Made by a program: the position numbers and the translations under genes | Notes under the pieces: model-generated | What the model was told of the DNA's origin: nothing | Database searches by the model: none | What the model saw: the letters and a program-made list of their open reading frames with translations, nothing else | Shown: piece after piece, positions 19,267-29,794 of the stretch | Layout of the letters: the number at the start of each line of letters is the position of its first letter | Position numbering within the stretch: the first letter of the stretch is position 1 | Source: Dechloromonas sp. CZR5 | Lineage (GTDB): Bacteria; Pseudomonadota; Gammaproteobacteria; Burkholderiales; Rhodocyclaceae | DNA length: 64,000 bases | Assembly (NCBI RefSeq): GCF_008711155.1 | Contig: NZ_VUYQ01000001.1 | Location: forward strand, 806,001 to 870,000 | Direction: 5' to 3'

Positions 19267-20049
19267 ATGTTAAACAAGGCGCTCAATCACCTAGAAGAGC
19301 TGCTGGTCACGTTCCTGATGGGCGCGGCCACGCTGATCATCTTCATTTCGGTGGCGCACCGCTATATGGCCGGGGTCGATATTCCCGGTCTGCAGGACTG
19401 GCTGCTGACTTTGAATTTCAGCTGGGCCCAGGAGCTCTGCATCATCATGTTCGTCTGGATGGCGAAATTCGGCGCCGCCTATGGCGTTCGCACGGGCATC
19501 CACGTCGGCGTCGACGTCCTGATCAACCGTCTGGACGACGGCATGCGCCGCCGGTTCATCCTGTTCGGCCTGATGGCCGGCGCGCTGTTCACCGGCATCG
19601 TCGCCACGCTCGGCGGGCATTTCGTCTGGGAGAACGGGGCGCACTACGCATTTTTCAATACCTTCGGCATCCATGCCGAGGATATCTACGAAGGGCCTAC
19701 GACACCTGACCTCGAATGGCCGACCTGGGTCGTTTACAGTGCCATTCCGCTCGGTTCTTCGCTGATGTGTTTCCGTTTTCTGCAGGTGGCGTGGAGCTTC
19801 CTGAAAACGGGCGAACTGCCGCACCACGATCACGGCCACGTCGATGGCCTCGAGGATGAGGTGCCGCCGGTCGACTTCGACCCCTATGGCATGGATGACA
19901 ACCTGCACATGAAAGACTTGAAGCACACCATGGTTGGCGAACGCCGTTCGGGTGAGGAGCGTCGCACCCATGCCAGTCCCGCCGCCGATGAGCGTCGCGG
20001 CGGTGCCGAGCGTCGTCAGGTATCCGACAAGCAAGGAGACCAGCAATGA
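19267..20049 (+). CDS. dctQ: TRAP transporter small permease, DctQ-like, with long basic tail
   Basis: This is the small membrane subunit of the TRAP transporter, 260 residues. Four hydrophobic segments are visible, with the family motif FSWAQELCIIMFVWMAKFGAA cut between two helices and RTGIHVGVDVLINRL after it. It is longer than typical DctQ proteins (about 160-200). The last 75 residues form a hydrophilic tail with HHDHGH followed by repeated ERR motifs (GERRSGEERR, DERRGGAERR). The tail is likely cytoplasmic and its role is unknown. The stop overlaps the dctM start by 4 bases. Confidence 0.92.
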   Translation: MLNKALNHLEELLVTFLMGAATLIIFISVAHRYMAGVDIPGLQDWLLTLNFSWAQELCIIMFVWMAKFGAAYGVRTGIHVGVDVLINRLDDGMRRRFILFGLMAGALFTGIVATLGGHFVWENGAHYAFFNTFGIHAEDIYEGPTTPDLEWPTWVVYSAIPLGSSLMCFRFLQVAWSFLKTGELPHHDHGHVDGLEDEVPPVDFDPYGMDDNLHMKDLKHTMVGERRSGEERRTHASPAADERRGGAERRQVSDKQGDQQ

Positions 20050-21329
20050 ACGCCCTGGTAATTTTTGGTTTGCTGGCCATTCTCATGCTGACCGGCATGC
20101 CGATCTCGATTTCGCTCGGCCTGACCGTGTTGACCTTCCTGTTTACCATGACGCAGGTGCCGCTGGAGTCGGTGGCCCTCAAGCTGTTCACGGGGATCGA
20201 GAAGTTCGAGATCATGGCGATTCCGTTCTTCATTCTGGCCGGCAATTTCCTGACGCACGGCGGGGTGGCGAAACGGATGATCAACTTCGCGACGTCGATG
20301 GTCGGTCACTGGTACGGCGGCCTCGGTCTGGCCGGCGTGCTGGCTTGCGCCTTGTTCGCTGCCGTGTCGGGCTCCAGCCCGGCTACCGTTGTGGCCATCG
20401 GTTCCATCCTGCTACCCGCCATGGTCAAGGCCGGATTCCCGAACAAGTTCGGTGCCGGTGTCATCGCCACGTCGGGTGCGCTGGGTATCCTGATTCCGCC
20501 GTCCATCGTCATGGTGATGTACTCGGTGGCGACCAATACCTCGGTCGGTGCCCTGTTCATGGCCGGTGTCATCCCGGGCCTGGCCTTGGCGGGTGTCCTC
20601 GGTGGCGTCACTTGGTATCGTGCCAAGAAGTTCAACTACCCGCGTCAGCCCAAGGCGACCTGGGGCGAGCGTTGGCAATCATTCCGCGCCTCGGTCTGGG
20701 GGCTGCTGCTGATCGTGGTGGTGATGGGCGGTATCTACTCCGGCATCTTCACGCCCACCGAAGCGGCGGCGATGTCCGCGGTCTACGCCTTCATCTGCGC
20801 GGTTTTCATCTACCGTGACATGAGTCTGAAGGATGTGCCGAAGGTGTTGTTGAACTCGGCCAACATGTCGGCGATGCTGCTCTACATCATCACCAACGCC
20901 GTACTGTTCTCCTTCATCATGACCAACGAGAACATCCCGCAGGCCTTGGCCGACTGGATGCTGGGCAACGGCCTGGGCGTGATCACCTTCCTGCTCGCGG
21001 TGAATATCATCCTGTTGCTGGCCGGCAATTTCATGGAGCCGTCGTCGATCGTCCTGATCTTCGCCCCCATCCTGTTCCCGGTTGCCGTTGCGCTGGGTAT
21101 TCACCCGGTACACTTCGGCATCCTGATGGTGGTGAATATGGAAGTCGGCATGTGCCATCCGCCGGTCGGTCTCAACCTGTACGTGGCCTCCGGCATCACC
21201 AAGATGGGCATTACGGAACTGACCGTTGCCGTATGGCCGTGGTTGCTTTCGATGCTGGGCTTCCTGGTCGTGGTCACCTACTGGCCAGATCTGTCCCTGT
21301 GGCTGCCGCGGCAGCTGGGCATGCTCTAA
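20046..21329 (+). CDS. dctM: TRAP transporter large permease, DctM family
   Basis: This is the transporting subunit of the TRAP system, 427 residues with about 12 membrane helices. Family signatures include GMPISISLGLTVL, the loop segment FAAVSGSSPATVVAIGSI, and GNFMEPSSIVLIFAPILFPVA. The ATG overlaps the dctQ stop (ATGA), so P, Q and M form one operon. Import is driven by an ion gradient in this family. A strong terminator follows. Confidence 0.96.
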   Translation: MNALVIFGLLAILMLTGMPISISLGLTVLTFLFTMTQVPLESVALKLFTGIEKFEIMAIPFFILAGNFLTHGGVAKRMINFATSMVGHWYGGLGLAGVLACALFAAVSGSSPATVVAIGSILLPAMVKAGFPNKFGAGVIATSGALGILIPPSIVMVMYSVATNTSVGALFMAGVIPGLALAGVLGGVTWYRAKKFNYPRQPKATWGERWQSFRASVWGLLLIVVVMGGIYSGIFTPTEAAAMSAVYAFICAVFIYRDMSLKDVPKVLLNSANMSAMLLYIITNAVLFSFIMTNENIPQALADWMLGNGLGVITFLLAVNIILLLAGNFMEPSSIVLIFAPILFPVAVALGIHPVHFGILMVVNMEVGMCHPPVGLNLYVASGITKMGITELTVAVWPWLLSMLGFLVVVTYWPDLSLWLPRQLGML

Positions 21330-21350
21330 CGCCATCACCCGCTCTTGCCA

Positions 21351-21377
21351 AAGCCCCGGACCAGTCCGGGGCTTTTT
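21351..21377 (+). terminator. Intrinsic terminator after dctM
   Basis: A 9-base stem AGCCCCGGA/TCCGGGGCT with loop CCAG is followed by TTTTT. It ends the TRAP operon. Confidence 0.92.
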
Positions 21378-21431
21378 GCTGGGGGCGGCTGTGGCACAAT
21401 CGACCCCCTTATTCCCCAAGCCAGTCCCGTA

Positions 21432-22118
21432 ATGAAATTTGCCCTGTCGTTGATTGCACTGATCCTTGTTGCCGTGATCGTCCCGTTTCTGCTGCCCGGA
21501 GTGGCCAAGCAGGAAGGTGTAGATCCGAATAGCAATCTGCCCTGGCAGATACAGGTGGATGGGCAGGGCGGGAGCACGGTCTTTGGTCTTCGCCCCGGTG
21601 CAAGCACCTTGGGCGAGGTCAGGCAAAAGCTGGGAAACGAGCTTGACGTGGCAATCATCGCCGAGCCGAACGAGGCAGGGGCGCTGGAAGCTTACTATGC
21701 TCAGGTTTCGCTCGGTTTCGTGCTGGCAAGGGCCATCATTACCCTGGAGGCGACGGAGCAAACCGTGATTGCCTTGCGCGAGCGGGCGTTGAAAGCCAAG
21801 CGCATGGAAAGCACGACCCGCAAGATCACCCTGCACCCGGATGATCTGCTCGCGGTCGATGCCATGCCGATCAGGGCCATCAGCATCATTCCCACGGTCA
21901 ATCTCGATGAGGCGACGGTCGTGCAACGCTTCGGTCAGCCCGGCGAGCGCCTGGTCGTGTCGGACAAGCGTGTGCATCTGCTTTATCCCGAGAAGGGGTT
22001 GGACGTTATTGTCGATGCCGATGGCAAGGAGTTGCTGCAGTACGTCGCTCCCCGCAATTTTGCCTGGCTGCGTGAACCGCTGACCAAGGCGGCGGTCGAA
22101 AAGCAGGCCGGGCGGTGA
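21432..22118 (+). CDS. Conserved hypothetical membrane-anchored protein
   Basis: This protein of 228 residues has an unrecognised family. An N-terminal hydrophobic segment (FALSLIALILVAVIVPFLL) is likely an uncleaved anchor or signal. The rest is soluble with alternating helices and strands, a central block of charged helix (IALRERALKAKRMES) and a late segment VQRFGQPGERLVVSDKRVHLLYPEKGLDVIV that resembles a small beta-rich domain and repeats an earlier theme (GLRPGASTLGEVRQKLG). It lies between the dctM terminator and ndk and seems to be its own unit. No function is assigned. Confidence 0.75.
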   Translation: MKFALSLIALILVAVIVPFLLPGVAKQEGVDPNSNLPWQIQVDGQGGSTVFGLRPGASTLGEVRQKLGNELDVAIIAEPNEAGALEAYYAQVSLGFVLARAIITLEATEQTVIALRERALKAKRMESTTRKITLHPDDLLAVDAMPIRAISIIPTVNLDEATVVQRFGQPGERLVVSDKRVHLLYPEKGLDVIVDADGKELLQYVAPRNFAWLREPLTKAAVEKQAGR

Positions 22119-22141
22119 GGCGGGCGCTTGGGCGCCGAGTC

Positions 22142-22150
22142 TGCTAAAAT
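22142..22150 (+). promoter_or_regulatory. Extended -10 promoter element of ndk
   Basis: TGCTAAAAT has the form of an extended -10 element 41 bases upstream of the ndk ATG. No good -35 is visible at the right distance, which fits the extended -10 class. Confidence 0.45.
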
Positions 22151-22190
22151 GATCCGTTTTTCAACTGACTAGCTTTCTCGGAGCAAACCC

Positions 22191-22619
22191 ATGGCTATCG
22201 AACGCACCCTTTCCATCATCAAGCCGGACGCCGTCAAGAAGAACGTTATCGGCCAGATCTATTCCCGTTTCGAAGGCGCCGGCCTGAAGGTTATCGCCGC
22301 CCGCATGACCTGGTTGTCCGAGCAGGAAGCCGGCCAATTCTACGCCGTGCACAAAGAGCGTCCCTTCTTCAAGGATCTGGTCTCCTTCATGACCTCCGGT
22401 CCGGTCATGATCCAAGCTCTGGAAGGCGAGAACGCCATCGCCAAGAACCGTGAACTGATGGGCGCCACCGATCCGAAGAAGGCCGACAAGGGCACCATTC
22501 GCGCCGATTTTGCCGAATCCATCGACGCCAACGCCGTCCATGGTTCCGACGCTCCGGAAACCGCTGCCGTGGAAGTTGCCTTCTTCTTCCCGGGCATGAA
22601 CACCTATTCCGGCCGTTGA
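22191..22619 (+). CDS. ndk: Nucleoside diphosphate kinase
   Basis: Ndk transfers the gamma phosphate among nucleoside di- and triphosphates. The 142-residue protein has the active-site histidine H117 in NAVHGSD and the N-terminal [12 protein letters not shown] motif. The ATG has a GGAG element 8 bases upstream. It is the first gene of a long run of co-oriented housekeeping genes. Confidence 0.98.
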   Translation: MAIERTLSIIKPDAVKKNVIGQIYSRFEGAGLKVIAARMTWLSEQEAGQFYAVHKERPFFKDLVSFMTSGPVMIQALEGENAIAKNRELMGATDPKKADKGTIRADFAESIDANAVHGSDAPETAAVEVAFFFPGMNTYSGR

Positions 22620-22641
22620 TTTTCAGCCGAAGTAGCAAGCG

Positions 22642-23736
22642 ATGACCGTCAATCTGCTGGATTTCGATGTCGATGGCCTGACCGCCTGGTTTGCCGAGCA
22701 GGGCGAGAAGCCCTTCCGCGCAAAGCAGGTGCTGCGCTGGATGCACCGTTCCGGCGTGGCGGACTTCGATGCCATGACCGACATCGCCAAGAGCTTGCGT
22801 GAAAAGCTCAAGGCGAGGGCGGTCGTGGCGCCGCCTGCCGTGGTTTCCGACAAGTTGTCGGACGACGGTACGCGCAAGTTCCTGATCGATGTCGGCAACG
22901 GCAATGCCGTCGAAACGGTGTTCATTCCCGAAGACGATCGCGGAACGCTCTGTATTTCCACGCAAGCCGGCTGCGCACTCGACTGCGCCTTCTGTTCGAC
23001 CGGTAAGCAAGGCTTCAACCGCAACCTCACGGTGGCGGAAATCATCGGCCAGCTGTGGCAGGCCAACAACGCGCTGGGCGCGGTCCACGGCGACGAGCGG
23101 GTGATCTCCAACGTCGTCATGATGGGCATGGGCGAGCCGCTCGCCAACTTCGAAAACACCGTCGCCGCGCTCAAGCTGATGCTCGACGACAACGCCTACG
23201 GCCTGTCGCGCCGCCGTGTCACGGTGTCGACATCCGGCCTGGTGCCGGTGATGGATCGTCTGCGCGAGGAATGCCCGGTGGCACTCGCCGTGTCGCTGCA
23301 CGCGCCGAACGACAAGCTGCGCGACGAACTGGTGCCGATCAACCAGAAATACCCGTTGAAGGAGCTGATGGCTGCCTGCCAGCGTTACCTGGAAAAGGCG
23401 CCGCGCGACTTCATCACCTTCGAATACACGATGATCGACGGCATCAACGATTCCGAAGGCCATGCCCGCGAACTGCTGGCGCTGGTCAGGAACGTGCCGT
23501 GCAAATTCAACCTGATTCCCTTCAACCCCTTCCCGGGGTCGCCGTTCAGGCGCTCGCCGGCTGAGCGGGTGCGCCGCTTCGCCGATATCCTGATGCAGGC
23601 CGGCATCGTCACCACGACGCGCAAGACGCGCGGTGACGATATCGATGCCGCCTGCGGCCAGTTGGCGGGGCAGGTCAAGGACAAGACCAAACGTACTTCC
23701 GGACGCGTGATATCCCTGGTGGAGGCCCGATCATGA
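22642..23736 (+). CDS. rlmN: 23S rRNA (A2503-C2)/tRNA (A37-C2) methyltransferase RlmN
   Basis: This radical-SAM enzyme methylates C2 of A2503 in 23S rRNA and of A37 in some tRNAs. The 364-residue protein has the cluster motif C111-x3-C115-x2-C118 (CALDCAFC), the SAM segment [14 protein letters not shown], and a C-terminal cysteine in [10 protein letters not shown] that acts in the methyl-shuttle mechanism of the family. It overlaps pilF by 4 bases. Confidence 0.97.
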   Translation: MTVNLLDFDVDGLTAWFAEQGEKPFRAKQVLRWMHRSGVADFDAMTDIAKSLREKLKARAVVAPPAVVSDKLSDDGTRKFLIDVGNGNAVETVFIPEDDRGTLCISTQAGCALDCAFCSTGKQGFNRNLTVAEIIGQLWQANNALGAVHGDERVISNVVMMGMGEPLANFENTVAALKLMLDDNAYGLSRRRVTVSTSGLVPVMDRLREECPVALAVSLHAPNDKLRDELVPINQKYPLKELMAACQRYLEKAPRDFITFEYTMIDGINDSEGHARELLALVRNVPCKFNLIPFNPFPGSPFRRSPAERVRRFADILMQAGIVTTTRKTRGDDIDAACGQLAGQVKDKTKRTSGRVISLVEARS

Positions 23737-24536
23737 CAATTCAATCCCTGAAGCCCTGGGTGCTTGCCTTCGGGCTGGGTATCCTGAGTGTTCTTCCGGT
23801 CCATGCACAGCAATACCAGTTCAACAACAATTCGGGTACTCAGGAGCAGAAGACGACGGATCCGCGCAATCGTGCGAGGATTCATACCGAGCTAGCTGCA
23901 CTCTATTTTCAGGCCGGCAGCTATGCCGTTGCTCTCGATGAGTTGCAAATCGCGCTGAATGCCGATTCAAGCTATTTCCAGGCGTACAGCATCCGTGGCC
24001 TGGTGCGTACGGCGCTGAAGGAAAACGACAAGGCCGAAAGCGACTTCCGGCGTGCGCTCGACTTGGCGCCGAATGATCCGGAAGTGAACAACAACTACGG
24101 CTGGTATCTCTGTGAGACTGGAAAAGAGCGCCAGTCCATCGCTTATTTCCTGAACGCGCTGAAGAGCCCGCTCTATGAAACGCCGGATCGCGCCTACACC
24201 AACGCGGGCTCCTGTGCCTTGAAGGCCGGCGATCTGGACGGGGCGCAAAACTACCTGCTCAAGGCCCTGCAGATATCCCAGGACGGTGCGATGCAGGCGC
24301 GATATGAGTTGTCCAAAGTATTTTATCGTCGCGGAATTCTTGAAGAGTCACGCATCTATTTGAACGACGCCTTGAAGATGATGGAACCGCCGACTGCCGA
24401 GGCACTCTGGCTGGGGCTGCGCGTCGAGCGCAAGCTGGGCAATCGTGCGGCGGAAGGCAGTTTTGCCTCGCAGCTGCGCAGCCGCTATCCCTCTTCGGCG
24501 GAGTATCAGGAGTTCCTGAAGGGTAATTTTGAATGA
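23733..24536 (+). CDS. pilF: Type IV pilus biogenesis TPR protein PilF/PilW
   Basis: This pilotin-type TPR protein helps assemble the PilQ secretin in the outer membrane. The 267-residue protein has a signal peptide followed by about five to six TPR repeats from residue 45 (for example [20 protein letters not shown] and [17 protein letters not shown]). The signal ends VLPVHAQQ without a lipobox cysteine, unlike the lipoprotein form known in Pseudomonas and Neisseria, so it may be soluble in the periplasm. Order rlmN-pilF-rodZ-ispG is conserved in the class. Confidence 0.92.
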   Translation: MTIQSLKPWVLAFGLGILSVLPVHAQQYQFNNNSGTQEQKTTDPRNRARIHTELAALYFQAGSYAVALDELQIALNADSSYFQAYSIRGLVRTALKENDKAESDFRRALDLAPNDPEVNNNYGWYLCETGKERQSIAYFLNALKSPLYETPDRAYTNAGSCALKAGDLDGAQNYLLKALQISQDGAMQARYELSKVFYRRGILEESRIYLNDALKMMEPPTAEALWLGLRVERKLGNRAAEGSFASQLRSRYPSSAEYQEFLKGNFE

Positions 24537-25471
24537 ACGAGCAGGTCAGTAGTCAGGAATCGATGAGCGATGAAACACCCGTCGTCGTGACGGAAACGCC
24601 GGTCGGAGAACAGTTGCGTCTGGCACGCGAAGCGCGGGGTTTGCAGATCGGCGATATCTCGCAGACGCTCAAGCTGGGGCAGCGCCAGGTCGAGGCACTC
24701 GAAAGCGGTGACTGGAACGGGCTTCCGGGGCATACGTTCATCAGGGGCTTCGTGCGTAACTATGCGCGATTGATGCAGCTTGATCCGACGCCGATGATGG
24801 CACAGCTCGACCGTACACTGGAAAAACCGGTCAGCAATCTGGGCATGCAGGATACAGGTCCGGCGCCGATGCCGGATAGCGGTAGCTCGGGGGCGTCCCG
24901 TCGCGACCGGCAGTTCGTGTTGTTTGGCGTCGCTCTGGTCGTTCTGGCCGCTCTGGCTTATACCTTGATGCCGGCCGATCTGTCGGCCTTGCGCACGACG
25001 GCGCAATCCCTGCTGGACTCGTTTGCACGCAAGGACGTTGCGGAACAGGTCGCTACGCCTGCCGCAACCTCGCCTCAACCGGCTCCGGCGAGCGAACCCG
25101 TCTTCCCGCCGGGAGCGACACAGCAGCAGGTCATGTACCCGCAAGTCCTGGCGCCTGCCGAAACGACGCCAGCTCCTGCGGCTCAGGGTGGGGCAGGCCA
25201 GGAGGCTGCTCCGGCGCCTGCTGCAGCCAGTGCAGCACCGCAATTGCGCTTCCTGTTCGACAAGGAATCGTGGATCGAAGTACGCGATCGTGACAATAAG
25301 GTGGTTTTCTCGCAGCGCCTGAATGCGGGGGCCGAGCAGTCCGTTTCCGGTCAGGGCCCTCTGTCGTTGACCATTGGCTATGCACCGGGCGTTCGCTTGT
25401 TCTGGCGCGGTCAGACGGTTGATCTGGCGCCGCATACCAAGGGCGATGTCGCCCGCCTGGTTCTGGAGTAA
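24533..25471 (+). CDS. rodZ: RodZ-like helix-turn-helix membrane protein
   Basis: RodZ links the MreB cytoskeleton to the cell-wall machinery. This 312-residue protein has a cytoplasmic HTH_25 domain (about 20-85, GEQLRLAREARGLQIGDIS), one transmembrane helix around 123-145 (FVLFGVALVVLAALAYTLM), a proline/alanine-rich periplasmic linker, and a DUF4115 beta domain at the C-terminus (WIEVRDRDNKVVFSQRL). It overlaps pilF by 4 bases and precedes ispG by 3 bases. The assignment to cell shape is by family and synteny. Confidence 0.9.
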   Translation: MNEQVSSQESMSDETPVVVTETPVGEQLRLAREARGLQIGDISQTLKLGQRQVEALESGDWNGLPGHTFIRGFVRNYARLMQLDPTPMMAQLDRTLEKPVSNLGMQDTGPAPMPDSGSSGASRRDRQFVLFGVALVVLAALAYTLMPADLSALRTTAQSLLDSFARKDVAEQVATPAATSPQPAPASEPVFPPGATQQQVMYPQVLAPAETTPAPAAQGGAGQEAAPAPAAASAAPQLRFLFDKESWIEVRDRDNKVVFSQRLNAGAEQSVSGQGPLSLTIGYAPGVRLFWRGQTVDLAPHTKGDVARLVLE

Positions 25472-25474
25472 TCG

Positions 25475-26704
25475 GTGAGTGCCTTTAGCAAGCGCCTGAC
25501 TCGGGCCACCCGCATTGCGCACGTCGGGATCGGCGGCTCTTCGCCGGTCGTTGTCCAGTCGATGACCAATACCGATACCGCCGACTACCTGGCCACCGCC
25601 ATCCAGTGCGCCGAACTGGCGCGGGCCGGTTCCGAGCTGGTGCGCATCACGGTCAATACGCTGGAAGCTGCAGCTGCTGTGCCGAAGATTCGCGATCATC
25701 TGGACAAGATGAATTGCAACGTACCGTTGATCGGCGACTTCCATTACAACGGCCATCGTCTGCTCACCGAGCATCCGGCTTGCGCCGAGGCGCTGGCCAA
25801 GTACCGCATCAACCCGGGCAACGTCGGCTTCGGCAAGAAGAAGGATGAGCAGTTTGCCCAGATGGTCGAGCTGGCCTGCAAGTACGACAAGCCGGTACGC
25901 ATCGGTGTGAACTGGGGTAGCCTCGATCAGGAACTGCTGGCCCGTATCATGGACGAGAACTCGCGCCGTGCCGAGCCGCTCGATGCAACCGAGATGATGC
26001 GCCATGCCATGGTCACCTCGGCGCTCGAATCGGCGGCCAAGGCCGAAGAGGTCGGCCTGGCCGGCGAAAAGATCATTCTTTCCTGCAAGGTGTCGAGCGT
26101 GCAGGATCTGATCGCCATCTATCGCGAGCTGGCGCGCCGTGCCGACTACGCGCTGCACCTAGGCCTGACCGAGGCCGGGATGGGTTCCAAGGGTATCGTT
26201 GCTTCGACGGCAGCCCTGTCCGTGCTGCTGCAGGAAGGTATCGGCGACACCATCCGCGTATCGCTGACCCCGGAACCGGGCGGCTCGCGTTCGCAGGAAG
26301 TCATCGTCGCCCAGGAAATCCTGCAGACCATGGGCCTGCGCGCCTTTACGCCGATGGTCGCGGCCTGTCCCGGCTGCGGCCGGACGACCAGCACGTTTTT
26401 CCAGGAACTGGCCGGCGAGGTGCAGGATTTCGTCCGCGCCAAGATGCCGGAATGGAAGCTGCACTACGATGGCGCCGAGAACATGACGCTGGCCGTCATG
26501 GGCTGCATCGTCAATGGCCCCGGCGAATCGAAGCATGCCAACATTGGAATTTCGCTGCCGGGCACGGGCGAAGCACCGTCGGCCCCCGTCTATGAGGACG
26601 GCGTCAAGACTGTGACGCTGAAAGGTGACAACATCGCCAGCGAATTCAAGGACATCATCGAGCGCTACGTCCAGCGCACCTACAAGAAGAAACTGCAAGC
26701 ATGA
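25475..26704 (+). CDS. ispG: 4-hydroxy-3-methylbut-2-enyl diphosphate synthase (flavodoxin)
   Basis: IspG is the 4Fe-4S enzyme of the MEP isoprenoid pathway that converts MEcPP to HMBPP. The 409-residue protein shows the cluster cysteines in ACPGCGRT and in [18 protein letters not shown] near the C-terminus. The start is GTG at 25475, three bases after rodZ, matching the usual length. The stop overlaps the hisS start (ATGA). Confidence 0.97.
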   Translation: MSAFSKRLTRATRIAHVGIGGSSPVVVQSMTNTDTADYLATAIQCAELARAGSELVRITVNTLEAAAAVPKIRDHLDKMNCNVPLIGDFHYNGHRLLTEHPACAEALAKYRINPGNVGFGKKKDEQFAQMVELACKYDKPVRIGVNWGSLDQELLARIMDENSRRAEPLDATEMMRHAMVTSALESAAKAEEVGLAGEKIILSCKVSSVQDLIAIYRELARRADYALHLGLTEAGMGSKGIVASTAALSVLLQEGIGDTIRVSLTPEPGGSRSQEVIVAQEILQTMGLRAFTPMVAACPGCGRTTSTFFQELAGEVQDFVRAKMPEWKLHYDGAENMTLAVMGCIVNGPGESKHANIGISLPGTGEAPSAPVYEDGVKTVTLKGDNIASEFKDIIERYVQRTYKKKLQA

Positions 26705-27990
26705 GTCAAACCCTCCAGTCCGTGCGCGGGATGAACGATATCCTGCCGGACGAAGCCGAATTCTGGGAACTGTTCGAAGACACCATCCGTTCGTGGCTGA
26801 AGGGCTACGGCTACCGGCCGATCCGCATGCCGATCGTCGAGCCGACACCGCTCTTCAAGCGCGCCATCGGCGAAGTGACTGACATCGTCGAGAAGGAGAT
26901 GTATTCCTTCGAGGACAGCCTGAACGGCGAGCAGCTGACGCTGCGCCCGGAAGGTACCGCCGGTTGCGTGCGCGCCGTCATCCAGCATGGCCTGGCCAAC
27001 CAGGTGCCGCGCCGTCTCTACTACATCGGCCAGATGTTCCGCCACGAACGTCCGCAGAAAGGCCGTTACCGCCAGTTTCATCAGGTTGGCGTGGAATCCA
27101 TCGGCTTTGCCGGACCGGATATCGATGCCGAAATGATCCTGATGGGTGCCCGCTTGTGGGCGGACCTGGGTCTCGACGGCATCGAATTGCAGATCAACAG
27201 CCTCGGCCAGTCGGAGGAGCGCGCCCAGCATCGCGCGGCACTGATCGCCTATTTCGAGGAGCATGCCGAGATTCTCGACGAGGACGCCAAGCGCCGTCTG
27301 TACACCAACCCCTTGCGTATTCTCGACACTAAGAATCCGGTCCTGCAGGACATGTGTTCCGCTGCGCCCAAACTGATCGATTACCTCGGTGAAGCCTCGC
27401 TGGCCCACTTCGAGGGCGTTCAGCGCGTATTGCGCGACGCCGGCATTCCGTTCGTCATCAATCCGCGCCTGGTGCGCGGCCTCGACTACTACAACCTGAC
27501 CGTCTTCGAGTGGGTGACCGACAAGCTCGGTGCCCAGGGTACGGTCTGTGCCGGCGGGCGTTATGACGGCCTGGTCGAGCAGCTGGGCGGCAAATCGACG
27601 CCGGCCTGCGGCTTCGCCATGGGCGTTGAACGCCTGATCGCGCTGATCAAGGAATCGGGTGGCGAACCGGCGGCACCGGCTCCGGACGTTTATCTGGTGC
27701 ATCAAGGCGAGGCAGCTTCCCGTCTTGCTTTCCGCGTCGCTGAGGGCTTGCGCGATCATGGTATCGACGTGCTGCTGCACTGCGGTGGCGGCTCCTTCAA
27801 GTCGCAGATGAAGAAGGCCGACGGTAGCGGTGCCACTTTCGCCGTGGTTATCGGTGACGACGAGGCGGTCAATGGCGAAGCCCAACTGAAGTCGCTGCGC
27901 GAAGAAGGCGTGGAGCAACGTAAACTGAAAGTCGATGATCTGGCAGAGGCCATCATCGGCCAACTGATTGATTCGGACGAAGAGGAATAA
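26701..27990 (+). CDS. hisS: Histidyl-tRNA synthetase
   Basis: HisS charges tRNA-His. The 429-residue class II enzyme has motif 2 around [16 protein letters not shown], the histidine-A motif [15 protein letters not shown], motif 3 [12 protein letters not shown], and a C-terminal anticodon-binding domain. Length is typical. It is embedded in the ispG-hisS-yfgM-bamB-der order seen across proteobacteria. Confidence 0.98.
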   Translation: MSQTLQSVRGMNDILPDEAEFWELFEDTIRSWLKGYGYRPIRMPIVEPTPLFKRAIGEVTDIVEKEMYSFEDSLNGEQLTLRPEGTAGCVRAVIQHGLANQVPRRLYYIGQMFRHERPQKGRYRQFHQVGVESIGFAGPDIDAEMILMGARLWADLGLDGIELQINSLGQSEERAQHRAALIAYFEEHAEILDEDAKRRLYTNPLRILDTKNPVLQDMCSAAPKLIDYLGEASLAHFEGVQRVLRDAGIPFVINPRLVRGLDYYNLTVFEWVTDKLGAQGTVCAGGRYDGLVEQLGGKSTPACGFAMGVERLIALIKESGGEPAAPAPDVYLVHQGEAASRLAFRVAEGLRDHGIDVLLHCGGGSFKSQMKKADGSGATFAVVIGDDEAVNGEAQLKSLREEGVEQRKLKVDDLAEAIIGQLIDSDEEE

Positions 27991-27995
27991 GCAGC

Positions 27996-28634
27996 ATGGC
28001 GCATTACGACCTCGAAGAACAGGAACAGATCGATACCCTGAAAACCTGGTGGAAGATGTATGGCAACCTTATCACCGGGGTGGTCATGGCTGCTTCGCTG
28101 GCCGTCGTCGGCTGGCAGGGCTGGAACTGGTATCAGGGTGGGCAGTCGGCCCAGGCGGCAGCGATCTACGGCGTGCTCGAGCAGGCGGCCGGCGTCGGCG
28201 ATGCCCAGAAGGTCAAGGCCGCTGCCGGCGAACTGGCCGAAAAGTTCGGCCGTACCACTTATGCGGCGCTGGGCGCCATGGTCGCCGCCAAGCAATCATT
28301 CGATGCGGGTGACCTGAAGACGGCCAAGACCCAGCTGGTCTGGGTGGCCGAAAACGGCAAGAACGAAATCCGCGATCTGGCCCGCTTGCGTCTGGCTGCC
28401 GTGCAACTCGACGAGCAGGCCTACGACGAAGCCTTGAAGCAGTTGGAGTCCAGTCATGCTGCGGCGTTCGATACGCGCTTCCTGGAGCTCAAGGGGGATG
28501 TGCTTACGGCTCAGGGAAAGAAGGCTGAGGCGCGTGCTGCCTACAAGTCGGCCCTGGAGAAAATGGCCGACAAGCAGTCTTCCGGCCGCGAACTGCTGCA
28601 GCAAAAACTCGACGCTCTGGGCGAGGCCGCCTGA
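27996..28634 (+). CDS. yfgM: YfgM/UPF0070 family protein, ancillary SecYEG translocon subunit
   Basis: This 212-residue protein has a cytoplasmic N-terminus (YDLEEQEQIDTLKTWWKMYG), one transmembrane helix about 24-42, and a periplasmic TPR-like domain. YfgM associates with SecYEG and the chaperone PpiD in E. coli, by family knowledge. Its stop codon shares one base with the bamB start. Confidence 0.93.
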   Translation: MAHYDLEEQEQIDTLKTWWKMYGNLITGVVMAASLAVVGWQGWNWYQGGQSAQAAAIYGVLEQAAGVGDAQKVKAAAGELAEKFGRTTYAALGAMVAAKQSFDAGDLKTAKTQLVWVAENGKNEIRDLARLRLAAVQLDEQAYDEALKQLESSHAAAFDTRFLELKGDVLTAQGKKAEARAAYKSALEKMADKQSSGRELLQQKLDALGEAA

Positions 28635-29794
28635 TGTCACGCCACCTGATTCTTCTGCTCGCCACTGCCGGCCTGCTGTTGGGTGGCTGTACAACCATTT
28701 CTTCCGGTCTGGATGCGATCAACCCGTTTTCCAGTTCGGCGCCGAAAATGCCGCCGTTGTCGCCCATCAAGGCGACGGCCGATATCCGCACAGCCTGGTC
28801 AGTCAACGTCGGCAAGGCCGGGGACTATGTCTTTACGCCGGCCGTCGTGGATGGCGTGGTGTATGCCGCCAGCGCCAAGGGAACGATCAGCCGGATCGAA
28901 GATGGAAAAGTCGTCTGGAAGGTTGAAGCAGGGCAGGCCTTGTCAGCAGGCGTAGGTGCCAATGGCAAGTTGGTCGTGGTTGGAACCCCGAAGGGTGAAG
29001 TCCTGGCGTTTTCCGCCGATGACGGCAAGGCCGTCTGGAAAGCCAGGGCATCGAGTGAGATTCTTGCGGCGCCGGTGGTGGGTGACGAGGGCGTCGCTGT
29101 GAAGAGCGGCGATAATCAGGTGTTCCTGTTCGATGCGCTCGATGGCGGTCGCAAGTGGGCCTACCAGCGGGCGACTCCGCCGCTCTCCGTGCGTAGTGCC
29201 GGGTCGCCGGTTTTTGCAGACCGCTACCTGTTCGTCGGCTACCCCGGCGGCAAGTTGGTCGCGCTGGCCTTGCAGAACGGTGCGCCGGTCTGGGAGGGTG
29301 CCGTCGCGTCGCCCAAGGGGGCAACGGAACTGGATCGGGTCGCCGATGTGGTCGCCACGCCGGTGGTCGATGGCCGTCAGGTCTGCGCGGTGGCCTTCCA
29401 GGGGCGGGTTGCCTGTTTCGACATGGGGCAGGGGGGCGCCATGGTTTGGTCGCGCGATATCTCGTCGGTCAGCGGCCTTGTCATGGATGGGCGCTATCTG
29501 TTCATAACCGACGACAAGGGAATCGTCTACGGTCTGGATCGCCTGTCCGGAAGCAGCCTGTGGAAGCAGGACAAGCTGAAGAACCGTCGCCTGTCCGCGC
29601 CGGTCATTCGCCGCGGCCTCGTGACCGTGGCTGACGGTGAAGGCATCATTCATTTCCTGTCGCGTGAAGATGGAAGCTTCGCGGCTCGCCAGGCAACCGA
29701 TGGCACGCCGGTTCGCGCGCTGTTGCAAGCGTTGGGCCCTGCCGTGCTGGTTCAGACAGTCGGCGGGGAAGTCCGCGCATTCGAGGTGCAATGA
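28634..29794 (+). CDS. bamB: Outer membrane assembly lipoprotein BamB
   Basis: BamB is a beta-propeller lipoprotein of the BAM complex that inserts outer-membrane proteins. The 386-residue protein has a lipobox LLGGC with the lipidated cysteine C19, and repeated PQQ-like blades (for example [49 protein letters not shown]). It overlaps yfgM by one base and der by four. Confidence 0.96.
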   Translation: MSRHLILLLATAGLLLGGCTTISSGLDAINPFSSSAPKMPPLSPIKATADIRTAWSVNVGKAGDYVFTPAVVDGVVYAASAKGTISRIEDGKVVWKVEAGQALSAGVGANGKLVVVGTPKGEVLAFSADDGKAVWKARASSEILAAPVVGDEGVAVKSGDNQVFLFDALDGGRKWAYQRATPPLSVRSAGSPVFADRYLFVGYPGGKLVALALQNGAPVWEGAVASPKGATELDRVADVVATPVVDGRQVCAVAFQGRVACFDMGQGGAMVWSRDISSVSGLVMDGRYLFITDDKGIVYGLDRLSGSSLWKQDKLKNRRLSAPVIRRGLVTVADGEGIIHFLSREDGSFAARQATDGTPVRALLQALGPAVLVQTVGGEVRAFEVQ

